A stretch of 64,000 nt of DNA from Salinigranum halophilum (lineage in GTDB: Archaea > Halobacteriota > Halobacteria > Halobacteriales > Haloferacaceae): assembly GCF_007004735.1 (NCBI RefSeq), contig NZ_SSNL01000005.1, forward strand, positions 186,001-250,000, written 5' to 3'. The first letter of the stretch is position 1, and each line of letters starts with the position of its first letter. The translations under genes were made by a program, and so were the position numbers. The notes below the pieces were generated by a model. That model did not search any database. It was not told the origin of the DNA and saw nothing but the letters and a program-made list of their open reading frames with translations. Positions 1-8,754 of the stretch are shown here, piece by piece.

Positions 1-427
1 CGAACCCCGAGACGTACGACACCGCCGGTCGGCCCCCGACGAGGACGTCCTGCGGCCGTGAGAACCGAGGCACGGAGACGTGGGCGAGGTCGCGGGTGTA
101 CCGGCGGGCGACCCGCCGCAGACGGAGTTCGGCGTAACTCACCGGTCCGACGAGGGCGAGTTCGTACCACAGCGGCATCCACTCGAGATACGGCGCGGAG
201 AAGGTCGCGTCGGCGAGGAGGTCGGCGGCGATCGAACGTGCGATTTCGGGAGGGACCTCGGTTCGGCCCGCGCGGAGGGCCGCCGTCGCCTCCTCCGCAC
301 GGAGCGGGAAGTCACCGACTCCGAACCCCATCCCCTCGGAGACGGTGAGGACGTACTCGGCACCGATGCGGTACCAGTCGGCGAAGTGTTCGGGGCGAAA
401 GAGTCCGAACAGGCGCAGCAGTGACAC
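1..427 (-). CDS. Uncharacterised protein, C-terminal part outside the window
   Basis: Reading the minus strand from a GTG at 427 gives 142 codons with no stop up to the first base, so only the N-terminal part is present. The start reads MSLLRLFGLFRPEHFADWY. The rest is a normal globular mix with several Trp-Tyr-rich patches (for example LEWMPLWYEL) and no clear signal peptide, membrane segment or metal motif. Third codon positions are strongly G/C, as expected for a real haloarchaeal gene. It runs in the same direction as the next two genes but is separated from them by about 70 bases. I do not recognise the family. Confidence 0.6.
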   Translation of the reverse strand, partial: MSLLRLFGLFRPEHFADWYRIGAEYVLTVSEGMGFGVGDFPLRAEEATAALRAGRTEVPPEIARSIAADLLADATFSAPYLEWMPLWYELALVGPVSYAELRLRRVARRYTRDLAHVSVPRFSRPQDVLVGGRPAVSYVSGF

Positions 428-495
428 GGTTTCCCGTCGGGGGGTGGCGGCTAAAGCCCAGCGGTCCGGCCGTTGGCGTCGGCGGAACCGACGGG

Positions 496-1140
496 TCAGG
501 CGGTGTGCGGTGCGTCCGACTCGTCGGCGTCCGTCGACCCGTTCGACTCACTCGACCCGTTCGACTCACTCGACTCACTCGACTCACTCGACTCGTCGGC
601 GAGCGCGTCCGTGAGCCCCCACTCCGCGGCTCGGTGCTGTGCCTCCTCACGCGCCTGGGTGCGGATGGCGTCGATCTTCGCCTCGTCGGCGAGGAACGCC
701 TCGACGGCACTCGCGGTGCCCCCGGTCGAAGAGTCGTCGAGCCGGTCGTCGGGGGCGGCCTCACGCGTCCGGGCAGCGAGGTCGGGGTCGCCGGCGAGAC
801 GCTCGGCGGGCATGTCGGGTGGCACCCGGAGCGTCCGCTGTTCGTGGAGGGATGAGAGGTCCGCGACCGGGAGCTCGTAGAGTTCGACGTGCGAGGGACC
901 GGGTGAGGCGAGGGTCGCGAGCGCGTCGGGACCGCCGCGGTCCGTCGTCGCGTCGTAGACGAGGACGGGCACGCCGGCCTCGAACGTCACGACACAGCGC
1001 GCGCCGTCGTCGAACAGGAGGGCGTCCTGGGGTTCGAAGACGGCGTACCCGGTCAGGGCGTCGTCGAGCGCCGCGCCGAGGACGGTTCCGGGTTCGTCGA
1101 CCACACGGGAACGAACGAGCCGTCCGCGTGGGACGTTCAT
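496..1140 (-). CDS. Uncharacterised acidic protein with Ser-Glu tail, partner of the MinD-like ATPase
   Basis: The 214-residue protein has a folded N-terminal part (about residues 1-110) rich in short beta-type stretches, then a charged linker with a helical segment (about 140-175), then a low-complexity tail of Ser-Glu-Ser and Asn-Gly-Ser triplets (about 180-205). It has no membrane segment and no recognised catalytic motif. Its ATG overlaps the stop of the upstream MinD-like gene by four bases, so the two are almost certainly co-transcribed and translationally coupled. A shared function with that ATPase is an inference. I do not recognise the family. Confidence 0.8.
   Translation of the reverse strand: MNVPRGRLVRSRVVDEPGTVLGAALDDALTGYAVFEPQDALLFDDGARCVVTFEAGVPVLVYDATTDRGGPDALATLASPGPSHVELYELPVADLSSLHEQRTLRVPPDMPAERLAGDPDLAARTREAAPDDRLDDSSTGGTASAVEAFLADEAKIDAIRTQAREEAQHRAAEWGLTDALADESSESSESSESNGSSESNGSTDADESDAPHTA
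536..598. repeat. Seven 9-base tandem units inside a coding tail
   Basis: Units of nine bases run head to tail: GACCCGTTC, GACTCACTC, GACCCGTTC, then GACTCACTC three times and a final GACTCGTCG. Each unit encodes three residues of the minus-strand gene, giving alternating SES and NGS triplets. A nine-base period keeps the frame, so copy number can change without a frameshift. Confidence 0.9.
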
Positions 1141-1910
1141 GGGCGCTCGGGGATGACGGCGCTCCGGAATCGGTCGGCGACGGCCTCACTGTCACCCGGT
1201 CGGACGTCGAGTCGGCGGGCGGCCTCCCGGTACGCTGTCGCCGCCGCGGAGTCGGGCGCGTGCGCCAAGAGCGGTTCGCCGGCGCGACGGGCCGCCCGCA
1301 CGAGGTCGCTCTCGGGCACCATCGCGAGCGTCTCGCCGCCGAAGTACCGCTCGGCCTGCCGGGCGATGGCCTCGGTCTCCTCGTCGTCGCGCACGCGATT
1401 GAAGACCGTCCCCGCCGTCTCCGTCCCGTACGACCGGGCGTACTCCTGGGCCTTGAGTCCGTCCGAGAGCGCCGGAATCGTGGGCTGGAGGACGACGACG
1501 ATCCGGTCGGCGAGCACGATGGGGAGGATGGCCGACTTCGAGTCGAGCGCCGCCGGCGAATCGAGGAGCAGGACGTCCGCGTCGGCGGCGAGGTCGGCGA
1601 CGACCTCCCGGAGACGAGTGGGGTCCGCCCGCTCGAACGCCCCGAGGCTCGTCCCACAGGGGACGACGCGCATCCCGAACCGGTCGTAAGTCGCCTCCGC
1701 GACGTCGGTCCCGGTTTCGTCGAGGAGAAGGTCGTGTAAGGTGACCTCGACGTCGTCGAGGCCCGCGTGAAACAGCAGGTTCGCCATCCCCGTGTCCGCA
1801 TCGACCACGGTGACGTCGTAGCTCTCCGCGAGTGCCATCCCGAGTGCGAGGGTGCTCGTCGTCTTCCCGGTTCCCCCCTTCCCGCTGGCGACGGCGAAGG
1901 CCTCTACCAT
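1137..1910 (-). CDS. MinD/ParA-family ATPase
   Basis: A 257-residue P-loop ATPase of the deviant Walker A class. The protein begins MVEAFAVASGKGGTGKTT, with the signature Lys before the GTGKTT loop, followed by DADTG (switch I region) and VLLLDSPA (Walker B). This family positions proteins or chromosomes by ATP-dependent dimerisation, usually at the inner face of the membrane. The C-terminus is acidic and lacks an obvious amphipathic targeting helix, so membrane binding is uncertain. The downstream Ser-Glu-tailed protein overlaps by four bases and may be its partner. A TATA-like box 26 bases upstream implies a leaderless message. Confidence 0.88.
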   Translation of the reverse strand: MVEAFAVASGKGGTGKTTSTLALGMALAESYDVTVVDADTGMANLLFHAGLDDVEVTLHDLLLDETGTDVAEATYDRFGMRVVPCGTSLGAFERADPTRLREVVADLAADADVLLLDSPAALDSKSAILPIVLADRIVVVLQPTIPALSDGLKAQEYARSYGTETAGTVFNRVRDDEETEAIARQAERYFGGETLAMVPESDLVRAARRAGEPLLAHAPDSAAATAYREAARRLDVRPGDSEAVADRFRSAVIPERP

Positions 1911-1930
1911 GGCGCTTCTGTGCCGGTGGG

Positions 1931-1941
1931 ACGAATAAGCG
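1931..1941 (-). promoter_or_regulatory. Box A for the MinD-like gene
   Basis: The minus strand reads CGCTTATTCGT, centred about 26 bases before the ATG at 1910. This is the usual haloarchaeal spacing for transcription that starts at the start codon. Confidence 0.6.
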
Positions 1942-2025
1942 TTTGGGGACGGTTCTCGACAGCGAGATTCAGCGTCGCGGGAGGGGGCAGTCGGTGACGG
2001 GGCATCCTGGGCGGCGGGGCCGGGA

Positions 2026-2154
2026 CTACGAGACTAGCTGGAGCGCCTGTCGGAGGTGGAACCGAACCTCGGGTTCGGTCGACTCAGCCAGTGCGACCTC
2101 CAGGTGCCGCCGGACCGTGCTGTGGTTCGGGGAGGGAACAGAGGAACTGTTCAT
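2026..2154 (-). CDS. Short uncharacterised protein of 42 residues
   Basis: An ATG at 2154 opens 42 codons ending in TAG. The protein starts MNSSSVPSPNHSTVRRHLEV and ends in a helical stretch, VRFHLRQALQLVS. The charge pattern (Ser/Pro-rich start, then one or two amphipathic helices with alternating acidic and basic residues) looks like a folded helical hairpin and not a shadow frame. The strongest support is a near-perfect box A (TTTTATATA) centred 27 bases upstream, placing the transcript start on the ATG. No Shine-Dalgarno is needed in this arrangement. Function is unknown. Confidence 0.7.
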   Translation of the reverse strand: MNSSSVPSPNHSTVRRHLEVALAESTEPEVRFHLRQALQLVS

Positions 2155-2176
2155 ACACGGAACGTGGCGTACGATG

Positions 2177-2185
2177 TATATAAAA
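2177..2185 (-). promoter_or_regulatory. Strong box A for the 42-residue gene
   Basis: The minus strand reads TTTTATATA, centred 27 bases before the ATG at 2154. The same bases read TATATAAAA on the plus strand, so the element could also fire towards the transducer gene in antisense. Confidence 0.7.
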
Positions 2186-2359
2186 CTCCGTTTCAAAATA
2201 CAAATTCCGATATTTTGACTGCGTTTCTCCCTACATTTTCCAAGATTTTCAAATAATCAGGACAATCAGACGGGAGAGAACGATTCGCTCGCCGGCATGG
2301 TCCGCCGTCGGGGGCGATGGGGGACGCTACAGAGACGGGGACGAGAACGGACCCGACCG

Positions 2360-3664
2360 TCAGGCCGACAGGTCGTCGATGTCGTCGGCCAGGTCGTCGA
2401 GCGCGGCGGAGTCGTCGCTGTCGACGCGGAACGCGTCGACGAGTTCGTGGAGGCTCTCACCGCGAGAGCTGAGTCGGAGCGCCGTGTTCGATATCTGTTC
2501 CATCGCCGTCGACTGCTCGTCGACGCTGGCGGACACCTGCTGAATCGAGGCGCTCATCTCCTCGGCGAGCGCCGACGATTCCTCGACGACGCTCGACACC
2601 CGCTCGGTGTTGTGCGCCTGCGTCTCGACGGCGTCGGATATCTCCTCGACGCCCCGGTCGGTCTGTTCGACTCGCTCGCGGATCTGGGTCAGCGTCGAGA
2701 CGACGTCCTCGACCGCGTCCGCACCCTCTTCTACCTCCGTGTTGGCGCTCCGGATGCTCTCGACGACCTCCTCGGACTGGCTCTGCAGTTCGGTGATGAT
2801 GTCGGCGATGTCGTCGGCGGAGTCCTGTGACTCTCTGGCGAGTGACTTCACCTCGTCGGCGACGACGGCGAAGCCTTCACCCGCGTCGCCCGCACGCGCG
2901 GCCTCGATGTTCGCGTTGAGCGCCAGGAGGTTCGTCTGGTCCGCGATGGAGACGATGAGGTCGACGATGTTGTTCACCTCCGACATCCGCTCTTCCAGGG
3001 CGTCCATCTCCTGGGCCACCTCGCGCGAGGCCTGGGTCGCCGAGCGGATTCGGTCGAGTGCGCGGCGTGTGTCGTCAGCGCCCCCTTCGACGAGCGCCGT
3101 CGCCTCCTCCGAGCGCGCGCGAATCTCCTGTGACGAGGCGGTTATCTGTTCGATGGACGCCGAGAGGTCGTCGACGTTCTGACTCGCCGTCTGCGTCTGC
3201 GTGGCGAGTCGCTCCGACCCGTCGGCGACCTCTGCCGTCGACGACTCGATCGATTCGACGGCGGAGGTCACCTCCTCCGTGGAGGCGCTGACGTCCTGGC
3301 TGGTGTCGGAGAGGTCGTCGGAGACGTTCGTCGCCTCGTCGACGACCACACGGATGTTCGTCGTCGCCCGGGTGAGGTTCGCCGAGAGTTGGCCGAACTC
3401 CTCGTACGCCGTGTGGAGTTCCGGGTAGTCGGCGTGCGGTTCGGGGACGTCCGCCGTGACCGTGAGGTCACCGTCGGCGAGGCGAGCGACCTTGTCCTGG
3501 AGGTCGTCGAGCACCGTGCGCTGGTACGCCTCGAGTGCCGCCGTGCGCTCGGCCGCTGCAGCCTCTTCGTCGGCCAATCCCGCCCGTGGCCCGTCGTCCG
3601 TGCTGTCGTGTGCGTTCTCGTGTCCCGTCGTCGAGAGCACCGAGAGGTGTGGGGTGAGTCTCAT
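2360..3664 (-). CDS. Soluble methyl-accepting transducer protein
   Basis: A chemotaxis/phototaxis transducer of about 434 residues without membrane segments, so a cytoplasmic sensor. Residues about 50-100 resemble a HAMP-like or linker region ([12 protein letters not shown]). The rest is a long coiled coil of heptads rich in Ser, Glu and Ala, with the highly conserved hairpin tip around [15 protein letters not shown] and FAVVADEVK, which binds CheA and CheW. Methylation-type Glu/Gln pairs flank the tip. No ligand-binding domain is visible, so it may sense through its N-terminus or a partner. An upstream GTG at 3676 is an alternative start; the ATG at 3664 was chosen. Confidence 0.88.
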   Translation of the reverse strand: MRLTPHLSVLSTTGHENAHDSTDDGPRAGLADEEAAAAERTAALEAYQRTVLDDLQDKVARLADGDLTVTADVPEPHADYPELHTAYEEFGQLSANLTRATTNIRVVVDEATNVSDDLSDTSQDVSASTEEVTSAVESIESSTAEVADGSERLATQTQTASQNVDDLSASIEQITASSQEIRARSEEATALVEGGADDTRRALDRIRSATQASREVAQEMDALEERMSEVNNIVDLIVSIADQTNLLALNANIEAARAGDAGEGFAVVADEVKSLARESQDSADDIADIITELQSQSEEVVESIRSANTEVEEGADAVEDVVSTLTQIRERVEQTDRGVEEISDAVETQAHNTERVSSVVEESSALAEEMSASIQQVSASVDEQSTAMEQISNTALRLSSRGESLHELVDAFRVDSDDSAALDDLADDIDDLSA

Positions 3665-3830
3665 GGGTCGCTGCACCTGTCGAGTCGTGCTACGTCTCTA
3701 CACGATAGCGTCCAGCATCACTGCCGTCACACAGCTATCGGGCCCCGATTACCACGCATGAGAGACGAGAGCCGGTGGCATGCCCCCGCAGCGTCGTGGC
3801 GTCACGGGGCGGCGTCCTCTCCGCCGCTGG

Positions 3831-4412
3831 TCAGTCCTCGGGGCGGCCGAGTCGCCACAGCGCCCGATACAGCGTGGGCAGGGCGCAGTCGAACGCGTCG
3901 GCGAGTCGTCGGCAGGTCTCGAGGTAGGAGTGGTAGTCAGCGGGCGACGGGGGGTCGGGGTACGGGTCGGCGAGTTCTCCGGCCTCGTGGAGCACCGACC
4001 ACTCGCGCGCTCCGACGACGATGTACGCGTCGGGGGCGGAGAACTGGAGGAAGGCGGTTGCGACGGGGACGTCGACACCGTCGAGCGCCGTGAGTCGGTC
4101 GAGCGCGTCCGCGGCGTCGAGTGACCGGAGGTCCACGAGGACGTCCCGAACCGTCCCGAAGTCGTTCGTCCGAAACGCCTCCTCTCGGCGGCGGCGCTCG
4201 GCGTCGGGGTACGCACCGAGGAACCGACGGAAGTACCACCTGACGACCCACTCCGCGTCGCGGCGGCCGAACTCGCCATCGGCGAACATCCCCGGGAGGA
4301 TGTCGAGGTGCTGGTCCTCGACGGTGACGAGCGGTTCGGACTCGCGGTACGCCTCGGCCTCGTCCGTGATCACCGACCGAGAGAGTTCCATCACACGCGA
4401 TTCCGCCGCCAT
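3831..4412 (-). CDS. Uncharacterised protein, possibly helix-hairpin-helix glycosylase-like
   Basis: The 193-residue protein has a conserved-looking core with an aromatic-rich segment (WVVRWYFRRFLGAYP), a helical region (VRDVLVDLRSL, ALDRLTALDGV) and the segment VATAFLQFSAPDAYIVVG. This order vaguely recalls HhH-GPD DNA glycosylases, where a helix-hairpin-helix is followed by a catalytic Asp; I cannot show the motif clearly, so this is only a suggestion. The reading frame is open up to an ATG at 4514, but that extension is Cys/Trp-containing and non-acidic, so the ATG at 4412 (or 4391) is preferred. It diverges from the formate dehydrogenase gene. Confidence 0.65.
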   Translation of the reverse strand: MAAESRVMELSRSVITDEAEAYRESEPLVTVEDQHLDILPGMFADGEFGRRDAEWVVRWYFRRFLGAYPDAERRRREEAFRTNDFGTVRDVLVDLRSLDAADALDRLTALDGVDVPVATAFLQFSAPDAYIVVGAREWSVLHEAGELADPYPDPPSPADYHSYLETCRRLADAFDCALPTLYRALWRLGRPED

Positions 4413-4560
4413 CTCCCTGAACGTTTCCCCCCGGTGAGACCCGACAGGCCGACAGGCCGTATCCGAGACGTCGTCCCCGGAAAAGACACTCCAGCAAACG
4501 TGAGAAACTTTCATGAAACTGGAGGAGAACGTTTCACACGATTACTATGACTCACAGGAC

Positions 4561-4565
4561 GGAGG
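4561..4565 (+). promoter_or_regulatory. Shine-Dalgarno sequence of fdhA
   Basis: GGAGG lies nine bases before the ATG at 4575. Most genes here appear leaderless, so this supports a leadered message and fixes the fdhA start. A weak box A (ATTACTATG, near 4538-4546) lies upstream and is shared with the divergent gene. Confidence 0.5.
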
Positions 4566-4574
4566 ACCCTGAGA

Positions 4575-6692
4575 ATGTCGACTGACGAGAGCGAGCCCGT
4601 CAAGACCATCTGTCCGTACTGTGGCGTCGGCTGTGGGATCCAGATCGCACAGGACGACGAGGGCGAGGTGAGCTTTCGGCCGTGGGGTGATGCCCCCGTC
4701 AACGAGGGGAGCATCTGTATCAAGGGCGGTGCCGCCACGCAGTCGGTCAACCACGAGGACCGGCTGACAGACCCGCTGATCCGCGGCGACGACGGCGAAC
4801 TCCACGAGGCCACGTGGGAGGAGGCGTACGACCTCGTCGTCTCGGAGATGGAGCGAATCCGGGACGACTACAGCCCCCAGGCGATGGGGTTTTACGGCTG
4901 TTCGAAGGCGATGAACGAGGAGAACTACCTCATCCAGAAGCTCGCCCGTCACTACGGCACCAACAGCGTCGACACCTGCACCCGGATGTGTCACGCCTCG
5001 ACGGTGTACGCGCTCAAGAACAGCCTCGGCGAGGGTGCGATGACCAACAGCATGGAGGACCTGGAGGCGGCCGCGGACGTGTTCTGGATCCAGGGCGCCA
5101 ACCCCGGCGAGCAGCACCCCATCGCCAACAGCCAGTACTTCCGGCAGGCGGTGCTGGAGGGTGCGACGGTCATCCAGGTCGACCCACACGCCAACAAGAC
5201 GACCCGGTCGTTCGATATAAGCGAGACCGACCGGCACATGCATCTCCAGCTCGAGCCGGGGACGGACATCCCGCTTTTGAACGTCGTCATCAAGACCATC
5301 CTGGAGAACGACTGGGTCGACGAGGAGTTCGTCGCCGAGCGGACGGAGGGGTTCGACCATCTGAAGGAGACGCTGGCGGACTTCGACAAGGAGGAGGCCG
5401 CCGAGCAGTGCGGCGTCCCGCTGGAGGACATCGAACTGGCCGCAGAGAAGTACGCGATGGCGAACAACGCCGCCATCTTCACCGGGATGGGGATGAGCCA
5501 GCACACCTGTGGGGTCGACAACGTCCAAAACGAGATCAACCTCGCGCTGATCACGGGCAACCTCGGCCGACCCGGGACGGGCGTCAACCCGCTCCGCGGA
5601 CAGAACAACGTCCAGGGCGCCTCCGACGTCGGTGCGATGCCGAACGTCCTGCCCGGGTACCGTGACGTCTCCGACCCCGAGGTTCGCGCGGACGTCGAGG
5701 CGGTGTGGGGCTTCGAGATCCCCGCCGAGCCCGGCCTGACGAACGTCGAACTCTCCCACGAGATCGGCGAATCGATCCACGGCCTCTACGTCATGGGGGA
5801 GAACCCGGCCATGAGCGAGCCCGATACCAACCGCGTCGAGGAGCGCCTCGAGGAGATCGAGTTCCTGGTGGTCCAGGACATCTTCCCGACCGAGACGACC
5901 GAGTACGCCGACGTCGTCCTCCCGGCTACCTCGTGGGCCGAACGCGACGGGACGGTCGTCAACACCGACCGCCGCACACAGCGGATGCGCGGCGTCGACA
6001 AGGTGTACCCCAACACGAAAGACGACCTCGAGATCCTCTGTGACGTCGGTACCCGTCTGTTCGGCGACGAGAGCTTCGACTTCGACGGCCCAGAGGTGGT
6101 GTTCGAGGAACTCCGCCAGGTCGCCCCCATCTTCCACGGCATGACCTACGACCGGCTGGGTGAGGAAGGCATCCACTGGCCCTGTTACGAGCCCGGCGAC
6201 GAGGGTGACTCCTTCCTCTACGCGGACGGCTTCACGACCGAGAGCGGCCGCGGGCAGATCGAAGGCGTGCGCCATCAGCCGCCGAAGGAAGTCCCCGACG
6301 AGGAGTACCCACTCATCCTCACCACGGGCCGCATCATCGAACACTACAACACGGGGACGATGAGCCGCCGGTCCGACACGCTCACCCGCGTCGAGCCGGA
6401 GAACTTCGTCGACGTCCATCCGAACGACGCCGCGACGTACGGCATCGAGGACGGCGACTACGTGACGCTCAAATCCCGGCGCGGCGAGATCGAGGTGGAG
6501 GCGCGCGTCACCGAGGACATCAAGGAGGGGACGGTGTGGACGACCCCGCACTTCGCCGATGCCGCGGGCAACCGTCTCACGAACGACGTGCTGGACGAGC
6601 GGGCGAAGATTCCCGAGTACAAGGCTGCGGCCGCCGAGATAGAGGTCAGTATCGACACCGACGCCGACGCCGACGCGCCCGCCGACGACTGA
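4575..6692 (+). CDS. fdhA: Formate dehydrogenase alpha subunit, molybdopterin oxidoreductase
   Basis: A 705-residue cytoplasmic enzyme of the bis-MGD molybdopterin family. Cys13, Cys16, Cys20 and Cys48 form the N-terminal [4Fe-4S] site. The segment CTRMCHAS carries Cys139-His140, which match the metal-ligating Cys/Sec and the catalytic His of formate dehydrogenases, so this is a cysteine and not a selenocysteine form. Cofactor-binding segments (GANPGEQHP, GTGVNPLRGQNNVQG) and the C-terminal MoCo cap follow. It oxidises formate to CO2, but no electron-accepting subunit is adjacent, so its partner is unknown. The C-terminus ends in an Asp-Ala repeat. MobA and a YqeC-like protein nearby fit a cofactor theme. 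Confidence 0.9.
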   Translation: MSTDESEPVKTICPYCGVGCGIQIAQDDEGEVSFRPWGDAPVNEGSICIKGGAATQSVNHEDRLTDPLIRGDDGELHEATWEEAYDLVVSEMERIRDDYSPQAMGFYGCSKAMNEENYLIQKLARHYGTNSVDTCTRMCHASTVYALKNSLGEGAMTNSMEDLEAAADVFWIQGANPGEQHPIANSQYFRQAVLEGATVIQVDPHANKTTRSFDISETDRHMHLQLEPGTDIPLLNVVIKTILENDWVDEEFVAERTEGFDHLKETLADFDKEEAAEQCGVPLEDIELAAEKYAMANNAAIFTGMGMSQHTCGVDNVQNEINLALITGNLGRPGTGVNPLRGQNNVQGASDVGAMPNVLPGYRDVSDPEVRADVEAVWGFEIPAEPGLTNVELSHEIGESIHGLYVMGENPAMSEPDTNRVEERLEEIEFLVVQDIFPTETTEYADVVLPATSWAERDGTVVNTDRRTQRMRGVDKVYPNTKDDLEILCDVGTRLFGDESFDFDGPEVVFEELRQVAPIFHGMTYDRLGEEGIHWPCYEPGDEGDSFLYADGFTTESGRGQIEGVRHQPPKEVPDEEYPLILTTGRIIEHYNTGTMSRRSDTLTRVEPENFVDVHPNDAATYGIEDGDYVTLKSRRGEIEVEARVTEDIKEGTVWTTPHFADAAGNRLTNDVLDERAKIPEYKAAAAEIEVSIDTDADADAPADD

Positions 6693-6781
6693 GACGTCGG
6701 GTCGCGGCTCCGCCCCGTGCGGTCTCTCTCGTTCGGTCCGGACGTGTCCGACTCGTCCCGCCGGCGTCTCTCGACCGTGAC

Positions 6782-8668
6782 CTACGCGTCACGTCCCGGT
6801 TCGTCGTCCGTCGTCCCGGTCCCGTCGTCCCTGTCGGCGTCGGCCGCCGTCTCGGTCGGGACGGGCGTCGCGTCGTCGACGAGGGCTGCGAGGTCGAGCC
6901 GCTCGAGGAGTGCCCGGGTCGGTCGACCCTCGGTGTCCCACTCGCGGACCCGGTAGTACGTCGACAGCAGGTCGTCGAACGTGGCGGGGTCGACCCCCTC
7001 ACGGACGTCGTCCGCGGAGGGCTGTCGCACGGGCGTGGGGAGGCGGTCCTCGTCGCGGGTGAACCCTTCACGGACGTTGAACAGGCGCGTGAGCGTCCAG
7101 ACGCGCTCGCCGAGGTCGAGCAACTCGTTCGGCTCGTACTCCAGTCCCACTGCCGCCAGCAGGTCGGCCCCGTAGTCCGAGAGCGTCTCGCCGACGAAGT
7201 CGTCGGCGACGAGACACCAGAGCGCAGAGCGCAGCGTCTGCTCGGCGGTGACCGCCTCCGCACGCTCGGCGTGAGACCACGTCTCCGTCGCGAACACTTC
7301 CGCGATGACCGGCCGGGCGCGGCGGTGACAGGCCCCCCGGTCGCTCGTGGCGTACGCGAGCGCCATCGCCAGCGAACCACGGGGGTCGTACGCGGGGAGG
7401 GCGACCGACTTCACCGTGGGGACGAGGTCGTCGCCGCCGAATCGGGCGGCCGCAGCGTCGACGCCATCGGCGAGCGCGTCGGCGAGTTCGCCGTCGCGAG
7501 TGGCGAGACGGGTGAGGAGCGCCTCGGCCGCCCCGGGGTCACCGAACGCGAGCGGCGGCGTCTCTACGTCGTCGAGGTGCCCGGCGTCCGACGCGCGGAC
7601 CGCCCAGGCGACCGCGTTAGCGGCGCTGATGACGTCCATCCCGAGCCGGTCACAGCGGTCACCGAGTGCGACGACGGCCTCGAAGTCGTCGATACCGAGG
7701 CCGGCCCCGAGCACCATCGGTGTCGCCCCACGCGGGACAGTGGAGTGCCCGTCGTCGCTGACGGCGTCCTCGTGGTCGTCAGTGACGGCGGAGTCGGAGC
7801 GGGACGTCGAGACGCGGAAGTCGCCGTCACGCTCGCGGGCGGTCGCCGCGGCACGAACTGCGTCGATGCCGATGCGTTCGCTCCCCTCGAACCGGTCCGC
7901 CTGCCAGCCGCGGGTCGGGAGCACTCCGACCTCGTTGGCGAAGTCGAGCGTCTCCATCGTCCCGCTCGCGTCGAGCCAGCGCCCGGTGTCGCTCTCGTGG
8001 AACGCCCGGTCGTAGGTCTCGGCGACCGACACAGCCTCGGCCCCGACACTCGCCGGAGTGCGTGGGTCGCCGTCGGCGACGACCGCCTTGAGCCGCTTCG
8101 ACCCCGCGACGGCACCGACGCCGCCCCGTCCGGCCTGGTGGTCGCCGCCGTCGGTGCCCAGCGTCGCGTAGCGGACGCGGTGTTCACCGGCGGGGCCGAT
8201 ACAGGCGGTCGACCCGTCGAGCGCGCGGTTCGTCTCGGAGATGGACCGACCCCACTGGTCGGTGGAGTGGAGCGTCGCCGCTCCATCGGAGAGTCGAACG
8301 ACCGTCGGCTCCGTCGCCCGTCCTTCGACGACGACGGCGACGTGGTCTCCGAGCGCGTTCGGGAGGCGTGCGGCGAACGAACCGCCGACGTACGAGTCGG
8401 TGAAGGTCCCCGACAGCGGCGACTTCGTGACGGCGACACAGCGGGGTTCGCCCGGCAGGAGTCCGGTGAGCGGGCCGACGGCGAGAACGAGCACGTTGGC
8501 GGGCGAGAGCGGGTCGGTTCCTGGCGCCAGTTCACGATAGAGGGTGTAGGCTCCGATACCCTTCCCTCCGAGGAACCGACGACGGACCGACGGCGGGAGC
8601 GAGTCGCTCGTCACGGTGCCGGTGGAGAGGTCGACGCGAAGCACTCGCGTCGGTGGGCCCGAAGACAT
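6782..8668 (-). CDS. AOR-family oxidoreductase lacking iron-sulfur cysteines
   Basis: A 628-residue protein aligned along the whole aldehyde:ferredoxin oxidoreductase fold. The N-terminal tungstopterin domain is clear (RRFLGGKGIGAYTLY, GRGGVGAVAGSKRLKAV). Family members carry a C-x2-C-x3-C cluster site after the segment seen here as TRGWQADRFEGSE, plus a fourth Cys far downstream. Here the expected region (about residues 280-315) has no Cys and is a Ser/Asp-rich linker; only the distal Cys (ALWCLVADDF) remains. It could bind tungstopterin without the [4Fe-4S] cluster, or be a non-catalytic relative. It converges with fdhA and is followed by mobA on the other strand. Confidence 0.82.
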   Translation of the reverse strand: MSSGPPTRVLRVDLSTGTVTSDSLPPSVRRRFLGGKGIGAYTLYRELAPGTDPLSPANVLVLAVGPLTGLLPGEPRCVAVTKSPLSGTFTDSYVGGSFAARLPNALGDHVAVVVEGRATEPTVVRLSDGAATLHSTDQWGRSISETNRALDGSTACIGPAGEHRVRYATLGTDGGDHQAGRGGVGAVAGSKRLKAVVADGDPRTPASVGAEAVSVAETYDRAFHESDTGRWLDASGTMETLDFANEVGVLPTRGWQADRFEGSERIGIDAVRAAATARERDGDFRVSTSRSDSAVTDDHEDAVSDDGHSTVPRGATPMVLGAGLGIDDFEAVVALGDRCDRLGMDVISAANAVAWAVRASDAGHLDDVETPPLAFGDPGAAEALLTRLATRDGELADALADGVDAAAARFGGDDLVPTVKSVALPAYDPRGSLAMALAYATSDRGACHRRARPVIAEVFATETWSHAERAEAVTAEQTLRSALWCLVADDFVGETLSDYGADLLAAVGLEYEPNELLDLGERVWTLTRLFNVREGFTRDEDRLPTPVRQPSADDVREGVDPATFDDLLSTYYRVREWDTEGRPTRALLERLDLAALVDDATPVPTETAADADRDDGTGTTDDEPGRDA

Positions 8669-8754
8669 CGGCGGACGTTGGAGACGGGGAGAGATTAAAG
8701 CCGCGCTCGAACGAGGACCCGTAGCCTCTTGAGGTGGACGCCGCTACACCGACC

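Noticed and set aside
2056-2256. 66-codon plus-strand frame
   Set aside because: It overlaps the better-supported 42-residue minus-strand gene and has no promoter at the right distance.
4545-6551. Open frame of 668 codons on the minus strand opposite fdhA
   Set aside because: The product is a low-complexity Val/Asp/Arg mixture without any family motif; it is the antisense shadow of a GC-rich gene with strong codon bias.
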